DNA from: Candidatus Omnitrophota bacterium
Lineage (GTDB): Bacteria > Omnitrophota > Gorgyraeia > 2-02-FULL-51-18
Assembly: GCA_023247915.1 (NCBI GenBank)
Contig: JAHFFN010000005.1
Span: forward strand, 1-58,731
Length of the DNA: 58,731 nt
Direction of reading: 5' to 3'
The position numbers and the translations under genes are program-made. Numbering within the stretch: the stretch's first letter is position 1; every line of letters begins with the position of its first letter. Of the stretch, positions 8,685 through 19,300 are shown piece after piece. The notes beneath the pieces were generated by a model. The model did not search any database and was not told the origin of the DNA. It worked only from the letters and a program-made list of their open reading frames with translations.

Positions 8685-10820
8685 ATGAAAACCTCCGTCC
8701 ATAAAAACACAACAAACGACCTTTTGTTTGAAATCGGCTGCGAAGAGCTTCCCGCGACGAATCTGGCTGATATTTTCGAATCCACCGCCGAAAATGTTTT
8801 GGAAATCCGCCTTAAAAAAATCCTGGAAGAAAAAAGAATCGGTTTTAAAAGTTGCCGTGTGTGGGCGACCCCGCGCCGCTTGGTGTTTTTGACCGAAGCC
8901 GTCGAAGCCGCCCAACAGCCGAAAGAAGAGCGCATCAAGATTATTTCCAAGGAAGAGGGGTATGACGCCGGCGGCGCTCCCACACCGAAGCTTTTGACAA
9001 TCTTAAAACATCGCGGTGTTGCGGTGGGCGATGTGATGATTGAAGAGTTTAACGGCAAGCCGTTTATTTTCTTAAAAAAATCCGAAGGGGTGCGTAAAAC
9101 CCAGGAGCTTTTGCCGGAGATTTTCGAAGCGCTCGTCAAATCCCTGGGATTCCCAAAAAATATGAAATGGGACGAGTCGGGGATTTATTTCCCGAGACCT
9201 ATCCGCAACTTTCTCTGTTTCTACGGCGACAAGCCGGTGCTTTTTAAAATCGGGCAGACGCACGCGAAGCCGCAGACGATTATTTTTTCAAAAGCAAAAC
9301 GCAGCGCGTACAATGTCAAAAATATTCCCGCTTATTTTTCTCTCCTCAAAAAACGCGGCGTGATTTTGGATCCGGTGGAACGAAAAGCCGCGATTCAGAA
9401 AAATCTGGAGAAATTGGCCGCCTCTTACAAAGGCAAGCTCTACGAAGATCCGTTTCTTTTAAATGAAGTTAATTTTTTGGTGGAGAGCCCTCAGGGTCTG
9501 GCCGCGCCGTTTGGCGAAGAATTTTTGAAACTTCCTCTAGAGGTGCTTGCGGTCAGCATGGCGCGTAAACAACGCATCTTTGGCTTGGTGGGCTCCGATG
9601 GAAAAATCATGCCGAAGTTTCTGGCGGTGCTGGACGGCGCCGCGACCTCCAAGCAGGCCAAGGTAATCTCATTCAATATCGAAAATATTTTGCATGCCAA
9701 GCTCCAAGACAGTCTTTTTTTCTACAAAGAAGATACCAAAGCGCCGCTGGAGAAAAAACGCGACGAATTAAAAAATTTGATTTTCTTAAAAAACGCGGGA
9801 TCGATGCTGGAAAAATCCCAGCGCCTGGAACATTTGGCCTCCGTGATTTCGGCCGAGCTTTCTTTGTCGGGTCAGGAAAAAACCAATCTGTCTCGTGCCG
9901 CCAAACTTTCCAAGGCGGATCTTTTGACGCAGATGGTGGGCGAGTTTCCCGAGCTTCAGGGCGTGATCGGGCGTTATTACGCGCTTGAGAGCAGGGAAGA
10001 AGCGGCCGTCGCGGAAGCGATCGGTCAACAGTATCTACCACGCACTGTTCAAGACAGACTCCCCGAATCAAAGCTGGGCGCGTTGTTATCGATTCTCGAC
10101 AAAACCGATTTAGTGGTCGCGTCTTTCGCGCTGGGCAATGAGCCGACAAGTAGTCTCGATCCTTTTGGGCTCCGACGCAGCGCTTCAGCAGTTTTAAAAA
10201 TTTTGATAGAAAAGAAAATCCCTCTGTCGCTCAAGCAACTTCTCGAACAAAACAAAAAAGAACTCGGAGCCTATGTCCAAAAGGATAAAGAGGAAGCGCT
10301 TCTTAAGAAATTAGATTTCTTCTTCAAAGATCGTTTCAAAGCCTTGATGACTGACAAAGGTTTTCGTGAAGACCTGGTGGAGGCGGTGATGGCCACGTCT
10401 TTTGAGAAGCCTTATGAAGTTTTTTGCCGTGTCGAGGCTTTGTCGAAGATCGCTTCTAAGGAAACATGGAATCAGTCCTGGAAAGTGGTGGAGAGAACCG
10501 CCAATATTCTGAAAGGAAACAAAGAAGCGCTCGGTTCCTCACCGGATCCGTCGGTTTTCACGGAGGCTCTGGAACATCGTGTTTTTGAGTCTTATCAGAA
10601 GTCCAGCCAGGCCATTCTCAAGGCTGCCCAAGCCCAGGATTTCGCGCTCGCGACAAGCTTGTATGCGGGGGCTTTTTTTGATATTCTAATCGAATTCTTT
10701 GAGAAGGTTTTTGTGAACGCCGAAGACCTCGCGGTCCGAAAAAATCGCCTCACGCTTTTAAAATCAGTAAACCGTCTTTATGCGGACAATATTGCGGATT
10801 TATCCAAGATTCGTTTGTAA
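8685..10820 (+). CDS. glyS: Glycyl-tRNA synthetase beta subunit
   Basis: The 711-residue beta subunit recognises and positions tRNA-Gly for the alpha subunit. The N-terminus LLFEIGCEELPATNLADIFES is diagnostic. An HD-like region lies in the centre, and the C-terminal DALR-type anticodon-binding domain ends with VFVNAEDLAVRKNRLTLLKSVNRLYADNIADLSKI. The ATG at 8685 is preferred because it lies just after the glyQ stop and keeps the conserved N-terminus; an upstream in-frame start at 8586 would overlap glyQ by about 95 bases. It is co-transcribed with glyQ. Confidence 0.94.
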   Translation: MKTSVHKNTTNDLLFEIGCEELPATNLADIFESTAENVLEIRLKKILEEKRIGFKSCRVWATPRRLVFLTEAVEAAQQPKEERIKIISKEEGYDAGGAPTPKLLTILKHRGVAVGDVMIEEFNGKPFIFLKKSEGVRKTQELLPEIFEALVKSLGFPKNMKWDESGIYFPRPIRNFLCFYGDKPVLFKIGQTHAKPQTIIFSKAKRSAYNVKNIPAYFSLLKKRGVILDPVERKAAIQKNLEKLAASYKGKLYEDPFLLNEVNFLVESPQGLAAPFGEEFLKLPLEVLAVSMARKQRIFGLVGSDGKIMPKFLAVLDGAATSKQAKVISFNIENILHAKLQDSLFFYKEDTKAPLEKKRDELKNLIFLKNAGSMLEKSQRLEHLASVISAELSLSGQEKTNLSRAAKLSKADLLTQMVGEFPELQGVIGRYYALESREEAAVAEAIGQQYLPRTVQDRLPESKLGALLSILDKTDLVVASFALGNEPTSSLDPFGLRRSASAVLKILIEKKIPLSLKQLLEQNKKELGAYVQKDKEEALLKKLDFFFKDRFKALMTDKGFREDLVEAVMATSFEKPYEVFCRVEALSKIASKETWNQSWKVVERTANILKGNKEALGSSPDPSVFTEALEHRVFESYQKSSQAILKAAQAQDFALATSLYAGAFFDILIEFFEKVFVNAEDLAVRKNRLTLLKSVNRLYADNIADLSKIRL

Positions 10821-10851
10821 CTGGTTTCAATCAAAATAAGGAATCAATCGA

Positions 10852-13548
10852 ATGCCATTAGCGACTGAAAGCAAAACAAAAAATGAAGGAAATAAAACTT
10901 CAATGAAAAAATACGTTTACTTTTTCGGCAACGGCAAGGCCGAAGGCACGAAAGACCAACGGATTCTGTTGGGCGGCAAGGGCGCGAACCTCGCCGAAAT
11001 GACCAATCTTGGTATCCCGGTTCCTCCGGGTTTCACGATCACGACAGTGACTTGCAAAGAGTTTTACGCGCTGGGCGAAAAATGGCCGACTGGACTCGAA
11101 GAAGAAATCGCCGCCAATTTAAAGCAACTCGAAGAAGCAACAGGAAAGAAATTTGGCTCCAAAGACAATCCCTTGCTTGTTTCCGTTCGGTCGGGCGCGT
11201 CGGTTTCCCTGCCGGGCATGATGGACACGATTTTGAATCTTGGCATTAACGATGAAGCGGTGGCGGGCATGATCCGCAAATCCGGCAACGAACGCTTCGC
11301 GTGGGACGCGTATCGTCGTTTCATTCAAATGTTTGGCAATGTCGTTTTGGAAATGGAGCATCATGGTTTTGAACACATTCTCCAAGACAAAAAGAAAAAA
11401 CTGAAAGTCACAGAAGACACCAAGCTCACGGCGGCTGATCTTAAAGATCTTGTCGCGCAATACAAAGCTTATGTCAAAAAATTCACCAAGAAAGATTTTC
11501 CGCAGAATGCGCAAGACCAGCTCAAGCTCGCCTGCAACGCGGTGTTCAAATCTTGGAACAATGATCGCGCGATCACTTACCGCAACCTGAGCAAGATTCC
11601 TCATGATCTTGGCACCGGCGTGAACGTGCAGTCGATGGTGTTTGGCAATATGGGCGACACCAGCGGCACCGGCGTGGCGTTTACGCGTGACCCGGGCACC
11701 GGCGAACACAAGTTTTTCGGCGAATATTTGATGAACGCACAGGGCGAAGACGTGGTGGCCGGTATTCGTACTCCTAATCCGATCAGCTCACTCAAGTCGA
11801 CAATGCCGGATGCGTACTCGCAGTTGGAGACCATCTATCAGAAATTGGAAAAGCATTTCCGCGACATGCAGGATCTTGAGTTTACGATCGAAGATCGCAA
11901 ACTTTATCTTTTGCAAACGCGTAACGGCAAGCGCTCGGCCGCAGCCGCGGTGAAAATCGCCTGCGATATGGTGAAAGAAGGACTGATCACCAAAGACGAA
12001 GCGATTCTCCGTGTGGCGCCTGAACAGTTGGATCAATTGCTCCACCCGACCATTGATACCAAAGTCAAACACAAGATTTTGGCCAAAGGTCTCCCGGCTT
12101 CTCCAGGAGCGGCGGTGGGTCAGGTGGTATTCAATGCGGAAGACGCAATTGAATGGAGCGAAGAAAAAGGCCGTAAAGTGATTTTGGTTCGCCGCGAAAC
12201 ATCTCCCGAAGACGTGGGTGGGATGGACGCGGCGGAAGGTATTTTGACAGCCACCGGCGGTATGACCAGTCACGCGGCAGTGGTAGCTCGCGGTATGGGC
12301 AAATGCTGTATCGCAGGTTGTGGCGCGATTCATATCGATGGTAGCGGTAAATTTTTCACAGTCACTTCGCATGGCCAAACGGTCAAGGTTCGCGAAGGGG
12401 ATCTGTTGACGCTGAACGGTTCTACCGGTGAAGTGATTTTGGGCGAGACAAAGCTTGTGGAGCCCGAACTTGGTAGTGATTTCAAACAATTTATGAGCTG
12501 GGCTGACGCGGTGCGCAAACTCAAGATTCGCACCAACGCGGACACTCCGGCCGATGCGAAGATTGCCCGTGACTTCGGAGCCGAAGGGATCGGTCTCTGC
12601 CGCACCGAGCACATGTTTTTCGGCGAAAACCGTTTGAAATCTATGCGCGAAATGATTTTGGCGGAGAATGAAGCCGAGCGCATCAAGGCGCTCAAGAAGC
12701 TTGCGCCGCTCCAAAAGGGCGACTTTAAGGGCATCTTTAAGGCGATGGCCGGCTTGCCCGTGACTATCCGTCTCTTAGACCCTCCCTTGCACGAGTTCTT
12801 GCCCAAAGGCGAAAAAGAACTGAAAAAAGTGGCCAAGGATCTCAAGGTCTCCGTGAAAGAGCTTCACAAAAAAGTGGAATCGCTTCACGAGGTTAACCCG
12901 ATGCTCGGTCATCGTGGCTGTCGCTTGGCGATCACTTATCCTGAAATGTACAAGATGCAGGTCGAGGCGATTTTTGAAGCCGCTTGTGAATTGGCCAAAG
13001 AAGGACTCAAAGTGGTTCCCGAGGTTATGATTCCGTTGGTGGGTATCTTGGGTGAATTGACTTTCACCAAGAAAGACGCGATCGAAGTCGCGGAAGCCGT
13101 GATGGCACGCCGCAAAACCAAGATCGAATACTTGGTTGGCACCATGATCGAGATTCCTCGCGCGGCCTTAATCGCCGATGAAATCGCTCAAGAAGCGGCC
13201 TTTTTCAGCTTCGGAACGAATGACTTGACGCAGATGGCGTTCGGGTTTTCGCGCGACGACATCGGGAAGTTCTTGCCGTTCTACATTGAAAAGGGTCTGC
13301 TCAAAGTGGATCCGTTTGTGTCCTTGGATCAACATGGCGTGGGCAAATTGATCGAAATGGCCGTCTCCAAAGGACGCTCGGTGAAGCCGGATCTCAAAGT
13401 CGGTATTTGCGGCGAACATGGCGGCGATCCTTCATCGATCGAATTTTGCCACAAAGTTGGTTTGAATTATGTTAGCTGCTCTCCTTACCGCGTGCCTATC
13501 GCAAGACTCGCGGCAGCCCAAGCGGTTCTTAAGGAGAAGAAGAAGTAA
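10852..13548 (+). CDS. ppdK: Pyruvate, phosphate dikinase
   Basis: PPDK interconverts pyruvate + ATP + phosphate with phosphoenolpyruvate + AMP + pyrophosphate, linking glycolysis and gluconeogenesis at low energy cost. The 898 residues show the nucleotide-binding N-terminal half (KKYVYFFGNGKAEG, LLGGKGANLAEMTNLGIPVPPGFTI), the phosphohistidine domain with GGMTSHAAVVARGMGKC (catalytic His474) and the C-terminal PEP-utilising barrel (IGLCRTEHMFF, FSFGTNDLTQMAFGFSRDD, GICGEHGGDPSSI). The ATG at 10852 has AAGGAA upstream. An ATG at 10903 starts right at the conserved KKYVYFFG and is a serious alternative, since the first 17 residues are not family-like. Confidence 0.95.
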   Translation: MPLATESKTKNEGNKTSMKKYVYFFGNGKAEGTKDQRILLGGKGANLAEMTNLGIPVPPGFTITTVTCKEFYALGEKWPTGLEEEIAANLKQLEEATGKKFGSKDNPLLVSVRSGASVSLPGMMDTILNLGINDEAVAGMIRKSGNERFAWDAYRRFIQMFGNVVLEMEHHGFEHILQDKKKKLKVTEDTKLTAADLKDLVAQYKAYVKKFTKKDFPQNAQDQLKLACNAVFKSWNNDRAITYRNLSKIPHDLGTGVNVQSMVFGNMGDTSGTGVAFTRDPGTGEHKFFGEYLMNAQGEDVVAGIRTPNPISSLKSTMPDAYSQLETIYQKLEKHFRDMQDLEFTIEDRKLYLLQTRNGKRSAAAAVKIACDMVKEGLITKDEAILRVAPEQLDQLLHPTIDTKVKHKILAKGLPASPGAAVGQVVFNAEDAIEWSEEKGRKVILVRRETSPEDVGGMDAAEGILTATGGMTSHAAVVARGMGKCCIAGCGAIHIDGSGKFFTVTSHGQTVKVREGDLLTLNGSTGEVILGETKLVEPELGSDFKQFMSWADAVRKLKIRTNADTPADAKIARDFGAEGIGLCRTEHMFFGENRLKSMREMILAENEAERIKALKKLAPLQKGDFKGIFKAMAGLPVTIRLLDPPLHEFLPKGEKELKKVAKDLKVSVKELHKKVESLHEVNPMLGHRGCRLAITYPEMYKMQVEAIFEAACELAKEGLKVVPEVMIPLVGILGELTFTKKDAIEVAEAVMARRKTKIEYLVGTMIEIPRAALIADEIAQEAAFFSFGTNDLTQMAFGFSRDDIGKFLPFYIEKGLLKVDPFVSLDQHGVGKLIEMAVSKGRSVKPDLKVGICGEHGGDPSSIEFCHKVGLNYVSCSPYRVPIARLAAAQAVLKEKKK

Positions 13549-13587
13549 GCGGATAAGGTATTTCTTAAAAAAGGCGGATCTTAGAAG

Positions 13588-14400
13588 ATGGAAGCGTTGA
13601 AGCTCTACATCAAGGATATTAAAAATATTCCTCTTCTTAAGCCTGACGAAGAGCTTAAAACGGCTCGCAAAATCAAGCGCGGGGATCCTCAAGCGCGCCG
13701 CTTGATGATTCGTTCCAATCTTCGTCTGGTGATCAATATCGCCAAGCAGTACTCTAATTACGGCGTGCCTCTTTTGGATTTGATTGAAGAAGGCAATTTA
13801 GGTCTTATGAAAGCGGTAACCAAGTTTAATCCTAAACTGGGTTACCGCTTTTCAACTTACGCGGCCTGGTGGATCAAACAGCATGTGACGCGCGCGCTCG
13901 CCGATCAAGGCAAGACAGTGCGTATCCCGGTTTACATGGTTGAGACGCTCTCGCGCTTTCGCAAGGTCAATGAAAAGTTGATGCATCGTTATCGCCGCAA
14001 AGCCAAAGTGTCTGAATTGGCGCGCGCGATGAAGATGACGACCACCAAAATTAGGGAGCTAATGCTGATGGATCAGGGAACCACATCGCTGGATCAGCCG
14101 GTCGGCGATGAAGGCGATGCTTCCGTGATGGATATGATCGAGGATCCCAATACCAATTCTTCGCAAGACCATGTGAATGAAATGTTCCGCAGTGAACGTG
14201 TGGAATTATTGCTATCCAAAATGAATACCCGTGAGCGCGAAATCTTGGAACTTCGTTTTGGCTTGAAAGACGGGGAGACCTGCACGCTTAATGAAGCGGC
14301 CAAGAAATTTAGCATCACCCGCGAACGTGTGCGCCAGATTGAAGCCGCGGCACTCAAAAAACTCCGACTCCTTTCCAAGTCCCAAACCCGGGACGTTTAA
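13588..14400 (+). CDS. RNA polymerase sigma-70 family factor, compact (no region 1.1)
   Basis: This 270-residue sigma factor starts directly with region 1.2 (LYIKDIKNIPLLKPDEE). Region 2 includes RSNLRLVINIAKQYSNYGVPLLDLIEEGNLGLMKAVTKFNPKLGYRFSTYAAWWIKQHVTRAL, the core-binding and -10 recognition helices. Region 3 and region 4 follow, the latter with LNEAAKKFSITRERVRQIEAAALKKLR, the -35-binding helix-turn-helix. It lacks the acidic region 1.1 of housekeeping RpoD, so it may be a group 2 sigma or a short primary sigma. The region 2/4 residues look RpoD-like, consistent with the TTGACA/TATAAT promoters in this window. A weak ribosome site (GGCGGATC) precedes the start. Confidence 0.9.
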   Translation: MEALKLYIKDIKNIPLLKPDEELKTARKIKRGDPQARRLMIRSNLRLVINIAKQYSNYGVPLLDLIEEGNLGLMKAVTKFNPKLGYRFSTYAAWWIKQHVTRALADQGKTVRIPVYMVETLSRFRKVNEKLMHRYRRKAKVSELARAMKMTTTKIRELMLMDQGTTSLDQPVGDEGDASVMDMIEDPNTNSSQDHVNEMFRSERVELLLSKMNTREREILELRFGLKDGETCTLNEAAKKFSITRERVRQIEAAALKKLRLLSKSQTRDV

Positions 14401-14410
14401 ACTCCTTTTT

Positions 14411-14483
14411 GCCCCGGTAGCTCAATTGGATAGAGCACAGGTTTCCTAAACCTGCCATGGCCGTTCGATTCGGCCCTGGGGCA
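14411..14483 (+). tRNA. tRNA-Arg (CCU)
   Basis: A complete cloverleaf can be drawn: the acceptor arm GCCCCGG pairs with CTGGGGC (one G-U), the D-arm contains GCTCAATTGGATAGAGC, the anticodon stem CAGGT/ACCTG encloses the loop TTCCTAA with anticodon CCT, and the T-arm is GGCCG-TTCGATT-CGGCC. Discriminator base is A; CCA is not encoded. It lies 10 bases after the sigma gene and may share its transcript. Confidence 0.93.
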
Positions 14484-14555
14484 CGATTTTTTCAGCCCTA
14501 CTCATAAAAGCTTAATTTTAATCAAACTTTAATAAATCATTATCAAACTGTCTTC

Positions 14556-14584
14556 TTGTATTCTGGCGGGGGATTGTGTACACT
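14556..14584 (+). promoter_or_regulatory. Candidate promoter of the giant gene
   Basis: TTGTAT (14556-14561) and TACACT (14579-14584) are 17 bases apart, a fair sigma-70 match. It would give a 5' leader of about 70 bases before the TTG start at 14663. The surrounding 180 bases between the tRNA and the gene are otherwise AT-rich with no recognised element. Confidence 0.4.
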
Positions 14585-14662
14585 TCGCGAAAGTTCATTT
14601 AATTTCTTTTTTTGGCGGGTTTTTGCAGGGGTTTAGAAAACTGTTAAGGAAGGGGTCGATAC

Positions 14663-16387
14663 TTGAGAAAAACGAACAAGTTTTTGAAGGTTGTTTCGTC
14701 GCTTTTGGTGTATACCTTTATCTGCGAACAGCTGGCGTTCGCCAATCCTGATCTTTCCGCGATTAAGCTCGATTTATTTGCCAAGCCTAAAGTTGATTTG
14801 GGTATCCCCGAATCCGTTGCCACCGTCGAAGATGCCTTTGTGGGAACGGGATCTCCCAAGACCATTTATCTTATTCAAGACGCCCACACCAACACCTCCG
14901 GGCAGTTCAATGTCGCCAAAACTCTCGACCTTCTTTTTCAAAAAAATAAACAATTAAAATACGTTTTTCTCGAAGCCGGTCAAGGCGACGAATCGCTTTC
15001 TTTCTTAAGACAATATGCCAGTCTCGAAAAAAGAAAGCAGGCCTCCGAAGCTTTCTTGAGACAGGGGAAACTTCAGGGCTCTGAATACTTTGACCTGATC
15101 TCCGACAAACATCTTGTCCTGTGGGGCGTCGAAAACCTCAAGCTTTACGCCCAATCCGTCGAAGCTTATAAGGAAGTCGCCAACAATCGCGAGAAGTTTG
15201 AAGACTACCTCAAAAAGATCGATGTCACCGTCGATACGCTAAAGCCTCGTATCCTGAATCCCGCGCTAATGGCTTTTGACGCCAAGTATCAAAAATTTGC
15301 CAAACAAGAAATTTCTCTGACGGATTATTTTGCGATATTAGACGAGCAAGCTACCCACTTGCAGATTTCATTAGAAAAATACCCGCATTTCCAAAAGCTT
15401 TCCAAGCTTAAAAAACTTGAAGAAGAGATCGATTTCCAAAAAGCCAATGAAGAACAGGTCAAGGCTATTCAATCGTTAGATGCCAAGACTCAAGCCGAAC
15501 TTCTCGAAGCCTCCAAGGATAATTCCGCGTTAAGGCTGAAAGGGGAAAACAAAGAAAATAGAGCTTTCCACGCGCTTCTTGAAGAGAGGTTGAAAGGACT
15601 CCAGGCGTCCTGCCCTGAATTAAATAAATATTTTAACTACCTGAAAGAAGCCAACAAGATCGAACCTCGGCAGATTCTCCAAGAACAGAAAGATCTTGAA
15701 AAAGAAATCCTGGGGGCGTTGATCGTTACCGCCGATGAAGAAAGCCTACTCAAAGCCTCACGGAATCTCGAAACCCTGAAAAAACTTTTAAAACTGACTC
15801 TTACTCCCGAAGAGTGGGACGAGTACCAGAAAAACAAAACCTCTTTTGATGTCACCCGGATGACGGGCTTCCTTAATAAGAAGATTATGGACTTTGAAAC
15901 TTATTATGAGCGCGCGCTTTTCCTAGAAGAGGGGTATGAACCGATAGTCCAAAAAGCCGAAGAATTTTACTCGCTCACGTATCAACGCGACCAAGAGTTC
16001 ATCCAAAATCTCCAAACCAAAATGGACACCGAAGGCCAAAAAGAAGCCGTCCTCATTACCGGCGGTTTTCATAGCCCCAACCTTAAGTCCCTTTTGAAAC
16101 AAAAAAATATCTCTTTCGTTAATCTGACACCTCAAGTTCTCCAAGAAACCAATCAGAAACGTTATGAGGAGATTTTGTTGGGTCAAGTTGAGAGCCTTGA
16201 GAAATCCTTTGTCTCTCAAAATAGAATGTCTCCTTCCCGCGGGATCGCGACCCACATGGATCCTATACGCGTGCCAGCAGAAAGGGCTGTATTTGCAGTT
16301 GGGTTAGGGATAAAGAGTGATTCTACCGTCTTAAAAATATTAGGAGATCGGCAACAAAGATTGGCAGCAGGCTTGCTTGGCTTCTCT
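14663..16387 (+). other. Module 1 of giant protein: secreted N-terminal domain, ChaN/TraB-like pattern
   Basis: Residues 1-575, before the first linker. After the signal peptide, the pattern KTIYLIQDAHTN (near 68-79), then VFLEAGQGDES, then after a helical region VLITGGFHSPNL (near 467-478) recalls the layout of the ChaN/TraB/EreA-like superfamily: a strand with a conserved acidic/His turn, a Glu after a second strand and a late GxH. The middle is helical and charged. The resemblance is by eye and the activity is unknown. It is the longest module apart from the hydrolase and isomerase modules and may be the original gene to which the others were added. Confidence 0.4.
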
Positions 16388-19300
16388 GGTGCTCGATTGT
16401 CCTCAAGCTTGAGCGATTCGCTTGTTGAATTTGTAAAATTAAATGGTTTTGAAGCAGTGCTCAATGCGTTTCTCGAAACGATCCCTAGCACGCCGGAAAT
16501 GACATTCCCGACAGTGAGATTCCTGAAAGTGAGTAGCGCAGAAACACCAGGTAAAATAGACTTCAGTTACTCTCTTGGAGATCCTCTTTTTACTGAAGCC
16601 CTGAGAGGCAACAAGCCCTTTTCCTTTAACAAAGAATTTAATTTGAGAACAGCAGAAGGTTTGAAGAGATTTTTTAAAGAAATTAACCGCAAGCCTGACG
16701 ATTTTTATTCTTGGCTAATAGGGCATCGTTACGAAGGTGTGTTCGACACAGGATTTATAGCTGCACTGATTAATCAGGCTAAGTCCGAGGAAAAATTAAA
16801 TGTGCGTGCAGGCAAGGGAGTCGAAAAAAATTCCGTTCTATATTTTGATGGCAAAAAAAACCAAAAAAATCCTCGGTTTGATATCTCCGATCCTGATGAG
16901 TTGCTTCGGCTGATGATGGCAACCGGAGTGACTTTTGAGGATCTTGAGGTTCAGAGAGCCATTCACTACGACAGGAGTTCGGGAGAGCCGAATAATGCAG
17001 CTGAAGAAGGGTGGGATGATTGGAATTTTAGCTCTCCGAATTCTCCAGTCTACAGAGGTTCCCCTGAAGTGGCGGCTCCCCTTATCGGCGCCCGCCTGGG
17101 GGTGATTCAAGATGCCCAGGAAGATATCACAAGAGCGCTTGGTCGTCGTGTGCGCATAGCAGCGGCCAGTAACTTTATGGCATCGGCTGAGTTTGCAGTA
17201 GAGCATACGAGTGATTTTATTTTTAAGAGGAATCTTGTTGAATTAGTCAGGACGGCTAAAGATGCACGTCTAGAATTAGTAGTTTTGCCGCGAGACCTTA
17301 CACACAATGTTGATTATTATGCAAACCACGTTGAGGTGCCCGTTCAATATGTTGCTAATAAACGGGTAGCTGTCAAAAATATCGTATTTTATGCCGAAGA
17401 AGACACTGGCTCGAAAGTTATTAGCGTAGAAACGAAAGTGGGAAGTTTTGTTGTGCCTAACCGCGTTTCCACATGGGAAGACAATGGCACGCTTTTGGTC
17501 AATATCGGATCCTCAAAGTCTCCCAAAAAATTAGAAGAAATAGAAAAGGTTCTCATAAAGGTTTTATTAGTAGACACAAAAAGCTCAAGAAAAGACGGTG
17601 CTCGCCTGTCAAAAACTTCAGACCTAACAGAGCCTCTCGCTGTGTGGGGTCAATTAATGGGAAATCCGGAATTTACGAAAGAATATCAAATAGTTCAGGA
17701 GGGCGGAACTCTTGTCCTTAAAACCAAATCAGGTAAAACACTTTCGCAAAAAGGAATCGCTGATCTGGGAACCCACTCCGCATGGGAGGAGTTCTTAAAG
17801 CCCACGCTTGGCGCCCGACTGGCTGATAAGTTTGGACTCCAATGGCATGACCTTCAAGGAATGGGTGGGTTGACGCTAGTAATTCATTTACGAGTTATTG
17901 TTAGTAATCAGGGGGACTATCCAAAATTCATAGTTGATGAAGCTAGAAAATTGATTGACGATCTTCGTGGTACAGGGGGGACGGCTCCGAATTATCATAT
18001 TTATGTTGAGCGCGCCAGATACTTGATGGAGGCCGTCAGGCTTTTGCGTGTTTTAGAGGCTATTATCCCTACAGCTGATTCGGAAATGGCTGCGGAAATG
18101 GCTGCCGGTTTAAGAAATGAATCGGGCGATAATTTTGCAACTTACAAAATACGAGTGGTGCAGGCTCGAGATTGGATCGGCGCCCGGCTGGCGAGAGCTC
18201 CAAAAGCTCTGAAAGATCCAAAAGCTTCGCGTCGGAAATTTGTTGCGGCTCAGAGGGAGCTTCTTGTATGGGATACGGCGCAAACAGAAAGAGTTTTGAG
18301 TGTTTTAGAAAAAATCCAAAGATCGAGATCTAAAAAACCCTCGAAAGTGGATATAGACGTAGTAATTTTGGCTTTGGCGGGCGACGAATGGATGCCTTTG
18401 ACAATGCTCGATTATCTTCACAAAAATCGTATGGATTTGACGGGCATTACGGCAGACCAAAGAGCTCGCCTAATCACCGCTCTAAAAAACCTTTCCCCAG
18501 GAAAAGCGCGCAGAGAAGTTTTAGCGAAGCTCGTTCGCCCCAAGATAAAAGCCAAAACTCCCAAGAGATATATATTGGATCATGGTGATCGTTTGATTGC
18601 TGCCCGGCTGTCAGGAGCCGCTTCTAAGCTACGCATCGCACTGGCTGGGGAGGATTTTGATGGCTCTGGCGAGGCTAATTTTGATCGTGGATTGTGGCTA
18701 ACCAATACGGGGGCTCAAGATACCTTAAATGGAATCATTTACTCTAATGAAAATTTTGATCCAAAGAGAAATGTTGTCGGGCATCGAGCCAATCTTCAGG
18801 TGGTATTAAATGGCAGTTCGCTTATTTTAAAATGGAACAATCAGACGGAGTACAAAGAGCGATTAATACGCAATTTACCGACTATACGAGAAATCCTGAT
18901 CCGCGTTTCCAAAGAGAACCGCCTTGTATTTGAGGACCAGACTCAAGGCGCCCGCCTCGCGGACAAACAGCCAGCTTCTCAGCGTACAGCACCTCTACCG
19001 GCTCGTATAGAATTTCACGACAAACTCCCGCCTGACCTGACGATAGGGAAACAAGTTGAGATTAAGTTGGATTCAGAATTTGGCGACAAGTTTAATGATC
19101 TTTGGGTAAGAGCGACTGTCGAAGGTGTCGAAGGGGAGAAGGTTCTGTTTCGGATTGCTTCGGGGGATGATGTCGATGCAACCCTTCGAGGTGTCCCAGT
19201 AAAAATTTATAATGAACGGACATTATCCACAGTTCGTCCGCTCGACGTTTTGGTGACGGATGCCCGGTCGTCCGGAGAGCCAGAAAAATTAACATGGATC

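Noticed and set aside
19255..19275. TDARSSG as another decayed linker
   Set aside because: Only Ala-Arg is shared and no duplicated copy shows an intact linker at this place.
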